Shown here in pieces: positions 12,410-24,612 of a stretch of 64,000 bases of DNA. Source of the stretch: Prostheceraeus crozeri. Taxonomy: Eukaryota; Platyhelminthes; Polycladida; Euryleptidae. The position numbers and the translations under genes are program-made. Position 1 is the stretch's first letter; each line of letters begins with the position of its first letter. The notes below the pieces were generated by a model, which was not told where the DNA came from, made no database searches, and worked only from the letters and a program-made list of their open reading frames with translations. The stretch is taken from contig CAJQUW010008624.1 of assembly GCA_907163375.1 (NCBI GenBank), positions 1 through 64,000 on the forward strand, read 5' to 3'.

Positions 12410-13340
12410 TTACCGACATGCCTCCATCTCCATCTCTTCTACCTTTCTTTTTTTCTGATTCTTGTTATTTAACCGCTCCTTCACCAGCTCCTCTTCAATT
12501 CGCTTCGCAGCTTTTTCATATTCCTTCTCGTCAATTCTCTTCTTCTCCTCGATCTTCCGTTCTTCGCAAGCTCTTCTGTCGCTTTGTGCCATTTCACGCA
12601 GCTCATCCGTGATAGACACTTTATGGCACAACATCTTGATCGAATTCAGGTGCGATTTCGGGAAGGTAAGCGTTCGGATACTTTTTTGGTCAAGGCTTGG
12701 GCGTTTTTTGTAATAATATCTGACAGCAAACTGAAGAGTCTCTCCACATTAGCATTTCCGTGTGGCATGATCAGACAGTAGGACGAGTATCACTAGAATC
12801 GGAATGCTTATTTGTGACGCAATCCTCATCCAAAATTCCTGTACATTCTCGTTTGTTGAGGACTATACCTGAAGTCTGACACTTTGCAATTCGTACCTCA
12901 GTTCAGCCAACTCGTATTCCTGTACGACATTCCTCAGCTTCTTAGCAACATTGACCGCCCATGTTTCTAGATTGACGGAAATAATGTTCTTCGGATCAAG
13001 AAATCGCAAATTCCGTAACAATTTGTTCTCGAAAAGAAAGTGCACAAGTTGTTCAGTACAGCAAACATAGAAGATAGCAAATACAGAAAGCATACAGATC
13101 GATTTTCAAAGGAATCGATATGAAATTACTCAAAATATCCTCAAACAGTACTTTCAGCATGAGAATTTCGTACAGTAGTAATATGATTTTATCCAATAAA
13201 AATAATTTCGAAGGGAAGGTATTTTTCGCCACATTTACGCAGCAGGTCCGACCGCTGAACAGCATACAGAGCATGTGTGTCAACATGAAACATGTATTCA
13301 GCAGCCTTTTTGAAATAATGTATATGTGTTGTCTAAGCTA
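12410..13340 (-). pseudogene. hAT transposase C-terminal remnant with lysine/glutamate-rich tail
   Basis: Read on the minus strand, NLRFLDPKNI and NLETWAVNVAKKL (about 13030-12900) are followed after frame breaks by EFWMRIASQ and then by MPHGNANVERLFSLLSDI (about 12770-12720). The last is the signature of the hAT C-terminal dimerisation domain, (H/S)GNA(D/N)VER(L/V)FS. Downstream, 12634-12410 is open and almost entirely charged (ERKIEEKKRIDEKEYEKAAK), predicting a long helix or coiled coil. At least three frame changes separate these parts, so it is a relic. No terminal repeats were found that bound it. Region 13340-13090 may hold further upstream remnants. Confidence 0.65.
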
Positions 13341-13829
13341 GAAATGAACGGAAATAATAACTTATAAACGTCTGCCTGTTCCCTGAATACTAAATAGGTT
13401 GACCGGTTGCCATATACCACTTACTTTCTACCCGTGTCACGTGAACTGTAAGGTGAAATATTAATGAATGATTGTAACTTGTATGTATCAAGCAATATTT
13501 CAGTGATAGCTAACAAAACTTTGGAGCCATTGACAGCATTTCAGATAAAGACACGTCATAAAGCTGTTCTCAGAATCAGAAAACTAAAAAGGCTCATTTC
13601 CGTCAGAATTAGAAAATTGATCTTTCGATGTTTCAATATTAATCAATAATATATTCGAATTAATAAGTCAAAATAAAAAAAATATTCATTCAAATTGCTA
13701 TTGGAGGACTGAGAGCCCTTTGGGGAAAGACATTGTGACACCGGAGATGAGGCACTATGGGGCACTGAAAAATCCGCGGCAAAAATCGGGACGATATTTG
13801 ACTTCAAACCTTAACGTTTCCTCACGTTT

Positions 13830-14285
13830 CTCATTGATCTTAAATTTGAAGTAGGATTGGCTTGTAGCTTAACCAACGTGAGAGACAAACCATGCGGTCA
13901 CATCCATTGCTACTTCATCGAAAGAATCGAAACCTACACGGTGTGCACTGGAGAATTTTAAAGAGGAGTGTACATGCACGATAGACCTGCTACAAATTGC
14001 TCGACGTCTAACTCCTCAGGTAGGTGGTTCCAAACTTAGATTTTACCCGCTTCAACAGTTGTGATTCAAAGGACGTGTTAACGGCCATCCGTGATTCACC
14101 TGATCCTGATCACAAATCCATCGACGATTTTCGTGTAATCTGGCCATATTCTATGATTTTGTGACGTCATGGTCTTCCAAAAAAGTTCACTAACTTTTCT
14201 GAAGAATCATAAAATTCACAAAATTCCGACGGCTTTGAATTTTTTTCAAAATCCACAAGGTTCACAAACCGTGCGAATGCTTAAT
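13830..14285 (+). repeat. Dispersed degenerate repeat, copy 1
   Basis: This stretch shares ordered blocks with 52330-52860: TTCATCGAAAGAATC, the word TTGCTCGACGTC, TCTGGCCATATTCTATGATT, and an AT-rich tail with repeated AATCATAAAATTCACAA-like text. In the first 120 bp the two copies also translate to similar peptides (SSKESKPTRCALENF here, SSRESxSSRRALECS there, both ending in IARR), which hints at an ancient coding origin. I do not recognise the family. Confidence 0.5.
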
Positions 14286-14449
14286 TGGAAGTTTGATCCT
14301 GAAAGTCAATAATCAGAATTTATAGAGCAGGAAATCCGGGACATCCGATCCTCACAGGCAAAAATCTGGACGTCCCGGAGAAAAACGATACAAGATCGAG
14401 TATCTCATTTTGAGGGCAAAAAATCGGGACACTTGGCAGTCCTGCTACT

Positions 14450-16527
14450 GATTATCTGAGTTTGAAGGTACAATGCTGCATCATTCCTTTAAGTCGAAAT
14501 CCTAATACGTGCATAATAATAGCTAGACATGATAATAGGTAGACAGACTTTGGTGCCCTGTAACTTCTTCGCACAAACGCCATGCGGATTTTTTGGCTTC
14601 ATTATACGATCATGTAAGGCATTTGAAGCATGGAGCACGAAATGATGGATGAGGGATGAAATGTATACAGGAAATTGTCAAAATTGGGAAATGCATATAA
14701 TGACATTAACAGTGGAAAACTGAAACACAAAATCATTAAAAGGTGAAATCAAAGAAAGAGACTAGAGAGAGGGAATTACTAAATGGATTTATTTTTCTCC
14801 AATTCATCAAGCAAATGCATTGACTGACATATTTTCGCATGGAAAGTTGAAACTAAAATTGAATCCCTCCAAGCCAAATTCGTACTTCATAGCTAATTGC
14901 CATTTTCGAATAGCTTTTCATTCTAGTTGCAAGACAAACTGAAGCTTGATTGATGCTAAATCCATTTTACTTGTTGCTACGCGGCAGAGTGCATGAGAAA
15001 TTATAACAAGGCTTTGTGTCCGATGCACGAGGCGTTTTGAGGTTATCACATTGGAGCAAAGATTTAACACTGACGGTTCAGCATCAGTCTCCGGCTGTAG
15101 CAATTGAAACTATTCTTGATTTTCTGAATTTTCACTCTTTTCATGAAAGACCTCTGCCGTCCTCATGGGTATGGTGGGTTTCTTCAAATTTTGTTGAATT
15201 ATGAGGTTCATGAATTCAACCATGGGTAGGTGAGATAGTTTTTCACGAAATAAACTATATAAGTGTTGATAAATTGTGAAATTATGTGCTTTTGATATTC
15301 GATAAGCCAATGAATTTACACGGAAATCAGCCTACCACTATTGTTGATCTGATAGCAATCATATGAGCGCACATCTTTATAGTCAGCTTTTACAATTATA
15401 CATTTCGAAACTAAGTCATTTAGGTAGTACTTTCCAGACATCATTGTCTCTCGTATTTACACTGGCAATGTAACAAGTTATCCCTCTAAGTTTCTATTTC
15501 GTCGTACAACGTTTTCGCAATTACTGTAATTTCTCGAATATATTCCGTGGGTTACATGATTTCTTTGAAGTTTAAGTGCGACATACATGAATGGGTTTTC
15601 GAGTTTGTAATTCAAATGTCTCGATTCTTTTCCTGATCAAATACAGACAAGGTTATACTTGGAAATTAAGCTTCTCTCATTATGATATTGTACGATAGAT
15701 GAACACTCTTTCACAAGTCAGCAGACTTCTTCAATACAGCAAGAAGGTTTCATGCACTACATGTAGGCCTACTCACCATTTCAGTGCCAATTCTGTTGCG
15801 TTGACTCTAACACCAGCATGTCGTTCCAGAATTGCCTCTGATGAAGTAACATTATAATACTCGTGATACACTCGACGATGCATAGAGATAACCGTTAAAA
15901 CAAATAGACTATCGAGTATAATAATCAAGATTTGTGCAGTGTTAATTTGTCAAGTCGGAGAATGTTCAGGGATAATATGCGGATAATGTCCAAGGATATA
16001 ATAAAATGACACACTGTTCACTAAATTACCAAACCAGGTAGCAGATGGAACGTTGAGTTAGGTGTGAGGGACTCGACAGAATGAGTTTAATAAACGAAGA
16101 CATAAAGCAATCACACATGCCCACAAGCACAATCAAATTAACTTACCATATCTGTTCTTTTAACTTCGACATGGAGCAGGGGGATTTGGATGCACGAGAG
16201 TATTCAGTAGGTTCGGTGTCAGATGCTGGAACGACTACTGAAACGAGAAAACAGTCTATTGGCCAGAATCCTATGACCGCGAGTGAGCAGCAGATTTAAA
16301 TCGATGAATTCTAAAACATGAGGTTCCCTGTCATCTTCATAAAGGAGAAATAATCTCACTGACGGGACTTGTAAAATGAAATCTCATTTTACATTCTTCT
16401 CATACTACTGCTACATGGCCGTAAGTGAGTGCATATGCATTACCTTTTTTGTAAAGCAAACAAAGGAAGTAAGACCCATAAGTAGGATGAAGTCATTCAA
16501 ATAACGGGGTTCTTCTGTCTACACAGG
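14450..16527. other. No recognisable gene
   Basis: Short open frames only. A small imperfect inverted repeat (GCAGGAAATCCGGGAC near 14330 and GTCCCGATTTT-like text near 14440) sits just left of this stretch and could be a tiny MITE. Nothing else was supported. Confidence 0.4.
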
Positions 16528-16601
16528 CAGGGATTGCAAATAACCGGGGTTTTGCAACCACCCGGATCCCGGTTCCGGATCTTGATCCGGTGCAATCCCT
16601 G
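16528..16601. mobile_element. 74-bp miniature hAT-like element
   Basis: CAGGGATTGCA opens the element and TGCAATCCCTG closes it, a perfect 11-bp terminal inverted repeat. The flanks TACACAGG (16520-16527) and TATACAGG (16602-16609) form an 8-bp target duplication with one mismatch. The interior carries several CCGG-containing words (ACCGGGG, CCCGGATCCCGG, ATCCGG). Terminal CAGGG and an 8-bp duplication both fit hAT. It is far too short to code for anything. Confidence 0.7.
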
Positions 16602-16609
16602 TATACAGG

Positions 16610-18053
16610 CTGAGGAGAATTCAGATATCATTCCGGTTTATTAACACCTATTTCATTTCTAGAGTCATCAATTTCCAAGTGCACATCGGAGCCAAACCAT
16701 ACCATGATTCCCATCGTAAGTTATCGCGCGTAGAATAATATCGTCGAAAAATCGTTGCATTATTCCGGATGTTCCAACATTTCACTTATTGATTCTTTGT
16801 GTATCTCTAATGATACCTCAGAATAATGCTAACTTACTGTATCCTTTGTTGCGATGTTACAGAACATATACTTTTGTTGGACTTTTCTGCAGCTGTAAAA
16901 AATTGAAATTCCTCAACCACACGCTTCAATAAAATGACATTAAGTACAAAGTCACATTTAGTTGTGGGGTTATGAAATCCAGAGATAACATTCTTAAAAA
17001 TGCTTAATTTTTTTAATTCTTAAAAAATAAATGAAAATTTAGGCAAAACTTTGCTACTACTTAAACAGGGTCTACAGTGAAGATTCTATTACAGTATGTA
17101 CCGACGCACGAATTGAGAATAAGGGATGAAATTTATTGAAACAAAAAATGAAAGAAAAGATGCAGTGAAAAATGAATGAAAAAAAGCATTCTTGTATGAA
17201 ATAAAACTATTATTCCAGCAGGCAGAACGAGTTTCTGCAGGGAATGAGGCCGAAAATGAGACTTTCACAGAATCAATTCAATCTCCGCGTCTGCCGAGTT
17301 CTAGTTAGTTCCTATTCTTGTCAGACAGGATCAAAGAAAGACACATGTTAATCCAATGAGACGCAGATTGAAGTTTTTGACTGAAATGAAATGCTCCATG
17401 TTTTCTCTGATTAAGTGAAAAGTACCAAGCCCAGAGGCATAATTTTTGGCATGGAATGTCTTCAGGGCATTTCCTATCATGTTCACGTACCCCTGTCTAT
17501 GAAGCCAAACACATTCACATTTTGACAAACCGTGTTATGTCGGCAAGCACAAGCATTTTGAGCAATTTAATCAACATTTACCACTTTTTCGCATACATTA
17601 CCAATCAGAAACATATAAATGGATATAACATATAAATTATATCTTATATACATTACCATAACATATAATAGGAAATGACCATACGACATTCCTTGTCAAA
17701 AATTATGAATCAATATTCAGTGTGTTTTAGTTAACGGAAGAAAATATAAGTAATTTCATTTTAACCAATAACTTCAATATGTGTCACATTGGATTAAATG
17801 CGTTTTTCTTCGATGCTGTCTGACAAGAAGAGGGACCGGTTAGAACTCGGCAGACGCGTAGATTTGTGGAAGGGAACTGGTGTACTTCATTCTGTGAAAG
17901 TCCCATTTTCGGTCTCGTTCCCTGCAGAAACTACTACTGGCTGCGGGACTATATCTGCTGATGATAGTTGTCAAAATCTCATAGAACAAATAGGAGAAAT
18001 TCATAAAAAATAGGAGCGAGGAGCAATTAAATAGGTCGACCATTTCAAAAATG
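16610..18053. other. No recognisable gene
   Basis: AT-rich sequence with no recognisable motif. The open frames around 17331-17528 and 17798-18043 overlap on opposite strands and carry no domain signal. Confidence 0.45.
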
Positions 18054-18059
18054 GAAGCG

Positions 18060-19906
18060 CAGGCCTGTGATTAGCCGATGAGAAAAATTGAGGATTTTCC
18101 TTGAAAAATTTGAGGAATGCAAACGGAGCGTAATATGATAGTTGCAAAAAACTCAATTTTAGCATGAATTTTGCAACAGACTTCAAGTCATGAAAGTCAC
18201 AACGATGAAGGCAACCCCAGGGTTGACCACACCACAGTTTTTGAAGTTGTGTATATTACAAGGCGATATTAGCTTTGTCATAATCACTTCCCGTATTGTT
18301 GTGAATTTAATTTGTTGACCTCAAGTACTATCTGCTTAGAATATGTCGAACAGAGGATGTCAGATCAAGCTGCTGATATCGCTGTGCTTCACGCTATCGT
18401 CTCCAATTCAATGCTTGTCAGATTTGAATACTGTAATTTTTTGAATGTAGGAAATATCCTCAAATGAATGCATCTGGGGCTTTGTGACGATTAATTTTCA
18501 CGGACTTTAGACAAACTTTAGAGCAAACCACAAGCAGAGGGCCTAAAATCGTTGACGGAATGCTTGTGGCTCAAAAATGTCAGCAATTTATTATGAAGGA
18601 TACGCCACATTACACATTAATTTATTAATATTACTTTATGCCGCCTAAGTTTTGTTGGCTCTTGTTTGCCTGTCAGCACTTTGATTATCTAGATAGGAGC
18701 TTTGATCGCTCCTATCTACATTTAAATGAACATGAGGTATCTCATACGACACAAAACAACTGTCAGGAACACTTGCCAGTTAAGTTGTTGGTCGCATCTT
18801 GGCAAAGAGTGAAAGATTATCACCTCTATTCCAATGAAGTTCCGCAGTGACATTGACATCCACATCTTGCAGTAGACCCAGGTTGAAAATCCACCAAACC
18901 AGTAATAGGCCCTATGTGGTTTGAATGTCTTAATTAATGTAAGTTTGCATACTGCGATAAACTATGTGTGCATTACTTTCACACCAAGCTGTTTTCAGCA
19001 AATTATGAAAACGATCTATAAGTGAATAATTAATCCAGGATAAATGTCGGCCGGCAGACCTGGGAAAACGTAGCTGCAAACAGACTCATGGGATAGCAGA
19101 GTCTCATAGGCTTCCAATCCTCGCACGCTAGTGACCAAAAGGCAGATAGATGCTGAATTTAGAGGCCATCCACTTTACCCCGTCGGATGTGTTCATGTTC
19201 AGCGGAAATAAAATGAACGAGAATGAGTGAAACAAAATTTTCAGTTGATAATAGCACTGAAATCCAAATGGGATGGGATACCTATACGTTATCATATAAT
19301 GGATATAAAAGATCGATATTCTAAAGTTCTTTAGGAAGTACAGGCATGCATTTAGCAACCCTATAGTCGCAGAAACATATAAAGAAGGTTGTGACAAAGG
19401 TCAAGATAATTAATGAAAATAATTGAATAAGAATTTTATTGTTGGAATTCTACACAACATTATGAGGTTTGAAGAAAAAAAATTGCTTGTAGTGGTCAAT
19501 ATACAATTTCGGTATGTTGATCGCAGTGCTTCACTCATTGAATAAGTGAAAGTGTTGTAAAAAAGGAGTTCGGCAGACAATAACTTCAGACAACTTCTCT
19601 GATTAGCAAAATAAGTCCGGACGAACACGAACATCTGCAGCCCTGTAGCCTCCAGAAATGAAAACGACGTGAAACAAGAGCAAGATATAAATCATGATTG
19701 ATTGATGTTTAGCAGTCAGGATGTAGGATACATGTTATAGGATTCTATCTTAGCTTTTTGATTAGAAGTTTACATATCATCGCCATTCGTCAAAAAACAT
19801 TACATTATCCTACATTTAATCTGAAATTTCTCACATTTGAGGAATTTCGGAGGATTTGAGGAGTGAAAAAAATATTTGAGGAATCTGAGGAGTAATCACA
19901 GGCATG
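18060..19906. mobile_element. Non-autonomous DNA transposon, copy 1 (6-bp duplication)
   Basis: The element begins CAGGCCTGTGATTAGCC and ends TAATCACAGGCATG, giving 14-bp terminal inverted repeats with one mismatch. GAAGCG (18054-18059) and GAGGCG (19907-19912) flank it, a 6-bp target duplication with one change. Subterminal TTTGAGGAAT-type words repeat at both ends. Copy 2 at 36163-38025 is collinear over its whole length. No transposase is recognisable; the 70-codon frame at 18638-18850 is not open in copy 2. Terminal CAGGC plus a 6-bp duplication suggest a hAT relative, but this is inference. Confidence 0.85.
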
Positions 19907-20519
19907 GAGGCGAGACATTGTCAAATACGTCGACTATGTATTGATCGAGGAAAATCTCACAACTTTTGCCCAGATAGAATGTAAGAAATTCATTCACGGC
20001 CCGTGAATGATTTTACTGTGGTCCGCGAGAGTAATAAGGTAATGAATCTAAATTATTTCCAGATAAAGTAATTGAGTACATATAGTTCTGGAAATATAAA
20101 ATCGCCGTTTCCGAGTTCTCAAGTTTTGTTACATATCCGTAACCATGGCTGTTGAAGTCTTAAACAACGACTCTATTTAGTCATGATCGCCTACATCCAT
20201 GTATTTGTGTAAATTAATTCTTATTTGTCGCAGCTGCACCGATAATTCGTGGACGAAAGCGGATTAACTTCCCATGACGTTTTTGTTCTTTTTCTGCTGG
20301 TATACATACAAAAAGCCTATTCATGCAATGTAGTATTTCATCAGCCGGTTATGTGTTTTTCATGGAATATATATGTACAACAGAAGTTCGTGTTGCCTGC
20401 GAAATGTGAAAGCTTTCATAGTACAGAAAATTATTTTTAACCAAAAATAGTTTTTTTTCATTTCGAGGTCTCGGCATTGCGGTGATCCATAGAAAAATAG
20501 TTTGGAAAACATTTCGACC

Positions 20520-20965
20520 AAATGTCATTATTTATTGAAAGTTGGAACGAGACGATTCTATTAGGTGTTATACCGGTATATATTTTTTTGAGCAGCCATA
20601 TGTTTCAGCTACCATCAGTAGCCATCGTCAGGCTCGGAAGGAAATTAAAATATTTTTCTACATCAATACAAAAAATTCAAAATTTTCCCGCAGTCAGAGA
20701 TTGATGGAGTCTTTGTCATTTAAAGAATGCTCATTAAAATTGTTGAGTTTATACATATTCGTAGATATTTGTATACTGATGAAGTCCTGTTTGTTACATG
20801 TTCACGGCAGTGTATTTGAAGTTTTCTGAGTGTACTTCTAATATAAAAACTGCTACATTTATTGCATAAAATTTGATAAAATGCATTTTGACGTTGACAG
20901 ATACTTTTGTTCATGATTGCACAGTTGATTGTAGTTTTGTTGTTGCGAAAGTTGTTTAACAGCAT
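20520..20965 (-). pseudogene. Penelope-like element GIY-YIG fragment
   Basis: The open frame 20965-20720 contains ILCNKCSSFYIRSTLRKLQ, matching the GIY-YIG pattern CxxCxxxYIGxTxRxL, with the key Gly changed to Arg. CREHVTNRTSSVYKYLRIC follows, the EHxxxRxSxVxxHL part of the same domain. Below 20720, out-of-frame text continues on the same strand to about 20520 and is probably the C-terminal tail. The RT domain is missing. The YIR substitution and the loss of upstream sequence make it non-functional. Its sequence differs strongly from the PLE copies at 1548-3208 and 45862-46107, so it is a separate family. Confidence 0.65.
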
Positions 20966-21470
20966 TTCTTAATGTTCATAAATATACAAAACATTTTAAT
21001 AAATAGTATGGGAAATGAGTATGCATAATTATAAAATGATTGACAACTGATAATAATGTATATTGTAGAATGTAGAATGTCCTCCACTGGTCACTATGTT
21101 GTCCTATACTTCATCACTTGCAAGCCACTTTGACAGAAATTGAAGTTAAGATGTACGACTATTGCATTGAGAAGTAAAAATACTATCTGAAAATTGCATA
21201 AATCTACAGTAAAAATAAAAGTGGCCCACCAACATTTTACACAAAAAAATTGTCCCCTAGGGTAAACAAGTTGCGCACCACTGTCTTAGAGGAATCCCTA
21301 TACAAAGAAAAATAGGAAGCGTGAAGACTTTGACAAATACTAAATACAACTTTTGTCTATCAAAATCTGTGATCAAAAAACACGAAAGGGTGTGCTCGTT
21401 TACTCATCACCAATCTAATCTCTCTATCAGTCTTAAGTAGTTGGAGACTATGAATGAATGAACCTTGTTT
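20966..21470. other. No recognisable gene
   Basis: AT-rich DNA with no motif or repeat that I could support. Confidence 0.45.
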
Positions 21471-21474
21471 ATAC

Positions 21475-21632
21475 TCGGAAGCACATTATGCAAGGAGCCT
21501 TTCTTCCATGTGGCCGAGTTGTCATATAGCAGAGTGTACCTATTTTAACAGTCTTAGGTTTGACCCGACCAAGATTTGAACCAAGGTCTCCCGGACGCAG
21601 AGAGAACACTCTACCACAAGGCCAGAGCGTCT
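21475..21632 (-). repeat. tRNA-derived SINE
   Basis: On the minus strand the head reads GCTCTGGCCTTGTGGTAGAG (A box, about 21630-21610) and, about 35 bp further, CCTTGGTTCAAATCTTGG (B box, about 21585-21568), followed by GTCGGGTC. Downstream comes a non-tRNA body (CTAAGACTGTTAAAATAGG) like the conserved central domains found in several metazoan SINE families. This is the clearest polymerase III type element in the window. The 3' tail is not obvious. Confidence 0.7.
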
Positions 21633-21639
21633 GTAACTA

Positions 21640-22605
21640 TGACACCGATACAGTGGCTACTTTATCTAAGTAATCAACCGACAAGCTCTAACGACAACAG
21701 CTTCGACGTGTCAGTGTCCACACTCACCTGACTGAACTAGATGCCTGAGTGTTTTCCATGTCTCCAAATGAACTAATTAAAAGACCATCTCCGCAGAAGG
21801 TAGGGTCAAACAATGCAGACACTAAGTTTGCAGTTGCAATCATGAAGACGAAAGTATAGTAGAAGTTAGTAATTGCACTTACAAGTCTTGAATGCAGCGG
21901 TAAACAAGAGAGCACTGACTTCATCTGTGACCATTTTATTGCAGCCGCGAAAAATTGAATACAGAACAATTGCAAAACACGAAACAATTGTGTTGGTCAC
22001 ATGAACAGATTTCTTATCCTCATGAAAAGGCTGTCCTTTAAGTCGACGTGAATCAATCATCTTAGAAAATACACACAGGCCTCATAGCAAGTAGGTTACA
22101 CTTAATAGCATTTGGCTGCTTTTTTGAAGTTTCATAGTTCGAGAAAATGGAATCAAAATCATAGTAAAGCTTCACTTTTTGTGACGGCATTGCCATGAGT
22201 TTCTTTAAGATTTCCGCGACCCGATTAATCCGACAAATTTAAATATCATAGACTCCAACTGATAACATTTCGCCATAAATCACACTGAATTATCTTGTTT
22301 CTGAAGTATTTATCAGCTGAAGAGCATTCAAATTTAATCAGTTTTAATCACGCCAAATTGATTTCTTGAGGCATCTATTTCCAATTCCATTTTGCAGTCA
22401 GAGTGTACAAAACACATTTCACAAGCGACCTAAAAGAAACAATCTTCATAAAATCCATGTAACTGAGAAATCGGTGAATAATTATTAAGTCACGTGTTAA
22501 ATAATGCCATCGCAGCAGCGTCTAACCCTGGTGGAATCGAGAGGAAGCGACGAAAAATGAAAAAGCAAAGTTAAGTAAGTTAAATAAGCAATTTTCTCAA
22601 AGAAC
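21640..22605. other. No recognisable gene
   Basis: No recognisable coding motif. The minus-strand frame 21987-21724 is hydrophobic but has no family signature, and nothing supports it as an exon. Confidence 0.4.
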
Positions 22606-22645
22606 TATTTGGAAATCACATAATCAAATCGAAATTACTATATTA

Positions 22646-22899
22646 ATTCTAAAGAACAATGCGAAGAAAAATAATCAAAAGTTATTTGAACAGAATAATT
22701 ATTTCGCCGGTCTGGCCGCTTCAGCTGCATCATTTACATTACTAAGATAAATTCAAAGTTGTGATAATACTCGTACTATCAAAGTCAAGTCGTATTTCAT
22801 AGTCAAAGACCGATCGGCGAAATAATTATTTTGTTCTTTTGAACTTTTGATAATTTTTCTTATTCCGTTGTATCCGCGCGTCGACTTGTTCTTTAGAAT
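22646..22899. mobile_element. 254-bp MITE with TA target duplication
   Basis: Terminal inverted repeats begin ATTCTAAAGAACAA and extend about 75 bp, through AAAAATAATCAAAAGTT and AATAATTATTTCGCCG, with a roughly 20-bp gap in the left arm relative to the right. TA flanks both sides (22644-22645 and 22900-22901), as for Tc1/mariner-type MITEs. It splits the left terminal repeat of the outer 22610-26015 element. Confidence 0.75.
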
Positions 22900-23654
22900 T
22901 AGGGATCGTGCACATTAGGGATCACGTGATATGCTATACGCTTATACTGTTCTTTCAAATAAAATGCATTACCAATTAGAAGTTGTTATTTTATGAAAAT
23001 AGATGTTACTGATACCTTCTATCAGAAACACAAGCGGATTGAATGTAAAATAACGTCACATGCCTAACTGAGTGACGTCATATTCAAGAATCAAACGTTT
23101 TCTCTTATTGAAACGATGGGGTTGCATGGCCTTCTGTTGATTAGCCAGACTTTAGTGGAATGTCCTTCTCCCTTCCTCCATTTCTACTTCTTTATTCACA
23201 TGTAGCCTAAAAGTTGTTCTATCTTCAAACGATCTCTAGCTGTACAGGGTGGGCCATTTAAAACCGCCGATTATAATTCATTGCAACTTCTTTTTGATAT
23301 TCAATCAATTTCAATAAAATTTTCACACAAGTTACGTACAAACATGCAATTATGTCCATTATGTTTATTTAAACTCTAACACCCGTATGCACCAACGTAG
23401 AATAAAAGTTATGCTGCGAATAAATCGCGTACTAACTCATTCGCGTTGCACCAACGCCGAATTAACGTAAACTGAGAATAAAGCTATTCGAGAGCTAACT
23501 TTATTCCGCCCTTTAGTCGCGCGCAATGCACCAACAGCGAATATCGACTTTAGGTGGAATAACTGTCTCATTTATTCGCGGAAACTTAGTCCTGCTACAG
23601 AGCAGGTTTAAAAGGTAGAATAGTGATATTCTGGTTCATTCTGGTGAGTGAGCC

Positions 23655-23870
23655 ATGTCAGGAATGCGGCATTATTTTGATTTGAATGAATTCGGAAGGT
23701 TAGGAGAACTACAACGACGTCGAGACGTTTCACGTGCTCGATTTGATCCAATGACATATTATACAGATGAAGAATTTCGTCAGCGATATCGTTTCTCAAA
23801 GGAAGGTGTGGAGTATATATTAAATCTTATCAGATCATCAACACATTCTGCAACAGAGTCTGTAGCCAGG
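23655..23870 (+). pseudogene. Harbinger transposase N-terminal fragment
   Basis: The open frame starts at MSGMRHYFDLNEFGRLG and reaches RARFDPMTYYTDEEF followed by RQRYRFSKEGVEYILNLI. The last stretch is the conserved (D/E)EFRxRYRLSKxxVxxLL motif near the start of Harbinger (HARBI1-like) transposases. After about residue 70 the frame reads through unrelated DNA, which is the antisense of the Myb-like gene. The DDE catalytic domain, about 250 residues, has therefore been deleted. The start at 23655 is plausible but untested. Confidence 0.7.
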
Positions 23871-24255
23871 TTTTCCAAAGCGTCGGAATCAAATGGACTT
23901 TGTAAAGATGGCTCAACCTGTTCCTTGGGTATCATCGCCAATACCCTTTCTGTTTTTGGCGATAATGTCACTGCACAAGTCCCTCCACCAGTTTTTCTAA
24001 TTTCTCTCTTTGCTGCTGCACACTTCTTTTTACATTCCTGCTTTAATCTTTTCCACAAATTCTTCAAATTGTCGATATCTCTTTTAGTAGCGGACTTAGA
24101 ATTGAACTTTAATAGAACTGCGTCCCAAGCAACATCCTTCTGTTTTATTGCGTCGAGGTCTTCTTTTTCTCAATTGCGGTTATATTATCCGATATTACTT
24201 CTAACAACAAATTAATTTCCAAGGCAATTAGCGTTTCTTCTCCTTACTTTGGACA
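23800..24255 (-). pseudogene. Harbinger Myb/SANT-like accessory protein fragment
   Basis: On the minus strand, after one frameshift near 24160, the text reads AIEKKKT.., KQKDVAWDAVLLKFNSKSA and then NLKNLWKRLKQECKKKCAAA followed by KREIRKTGGG. This is the Trp-spaced Myb/SANT-like DNA-binding domain with the LKxLWxxLKxxxKK...KTGGG motif of the second protein in Harbinger elements, which helps bring the transposase to DNA. The likely start (MSKVRRRNANCLGN) is near 24254. The C-terminus is cut by the same deletion that truncated the transposase. Confidence 0.7.
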
Positions 24256-24612
24256 TAATTAACGAACTACTCGTACGAGTGTGGTAAGTGGCAGTGTACG
24301 TATGAATATTGAAGACGAGAAGCATCACACTGATGAAGGATTTTTTTAGGATTGGCGATTTAAAATCATCTTGCCAACAACCTGACTCATTCATCGCATC
24401 AAAGGGAAATCCACTGGAAACGATGTAATGAATGACGTCAAAGTCATAGATATCTCGAGCAGCGGAATAACTCAGCAGATTAGTAATTCCTGGAATAAAC
24501 TTTCTCTGTGCATCGCTATATTTTTTGTCGGAATAACTAACCATGGAAAAAGCGTTATTCCTAGAATTGTAATTCTGCGTTGGTGCATACGGGTGTAAGA
24601 AGACAAGATTTT

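Larger units (their letters stand above)
23380..24595. mobile_element. Harbinger-type transposon, internally deleted
   Basis: The left end is CACCCGTATGCACCAACG and the right end is CGTTGGTGCATACGGGTG, a perfect 18-bp inverted repeat. TAA flanks both sides (23377-23379 and 24596-24598), the 3-bp target duplication typical of PIF/Harbinger. Further internal repeats of GAATAA..GCG-like words lie near both ends. Inside are remnants of both proteins that this superfamily normally carries: the transposase on the plus strand and the Myb/SANT-like protein on the minus strand. They now run into each other. Length is 1216 bp, against several kb for intact elements. Confidence 0.85.

Noticed and set aside
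18638-18850. 70-codon frame inside the 18060-19906 element
   Set aside because: The frame is broken in the second copy at 36163-38025, so there is no sign of selection for it.
23870-24215. C-terminal two thirds of the 186-codon plus-strand frame
   Set aside because: This part is the antisense of the Myb/SANT-like remnant, not transposase.
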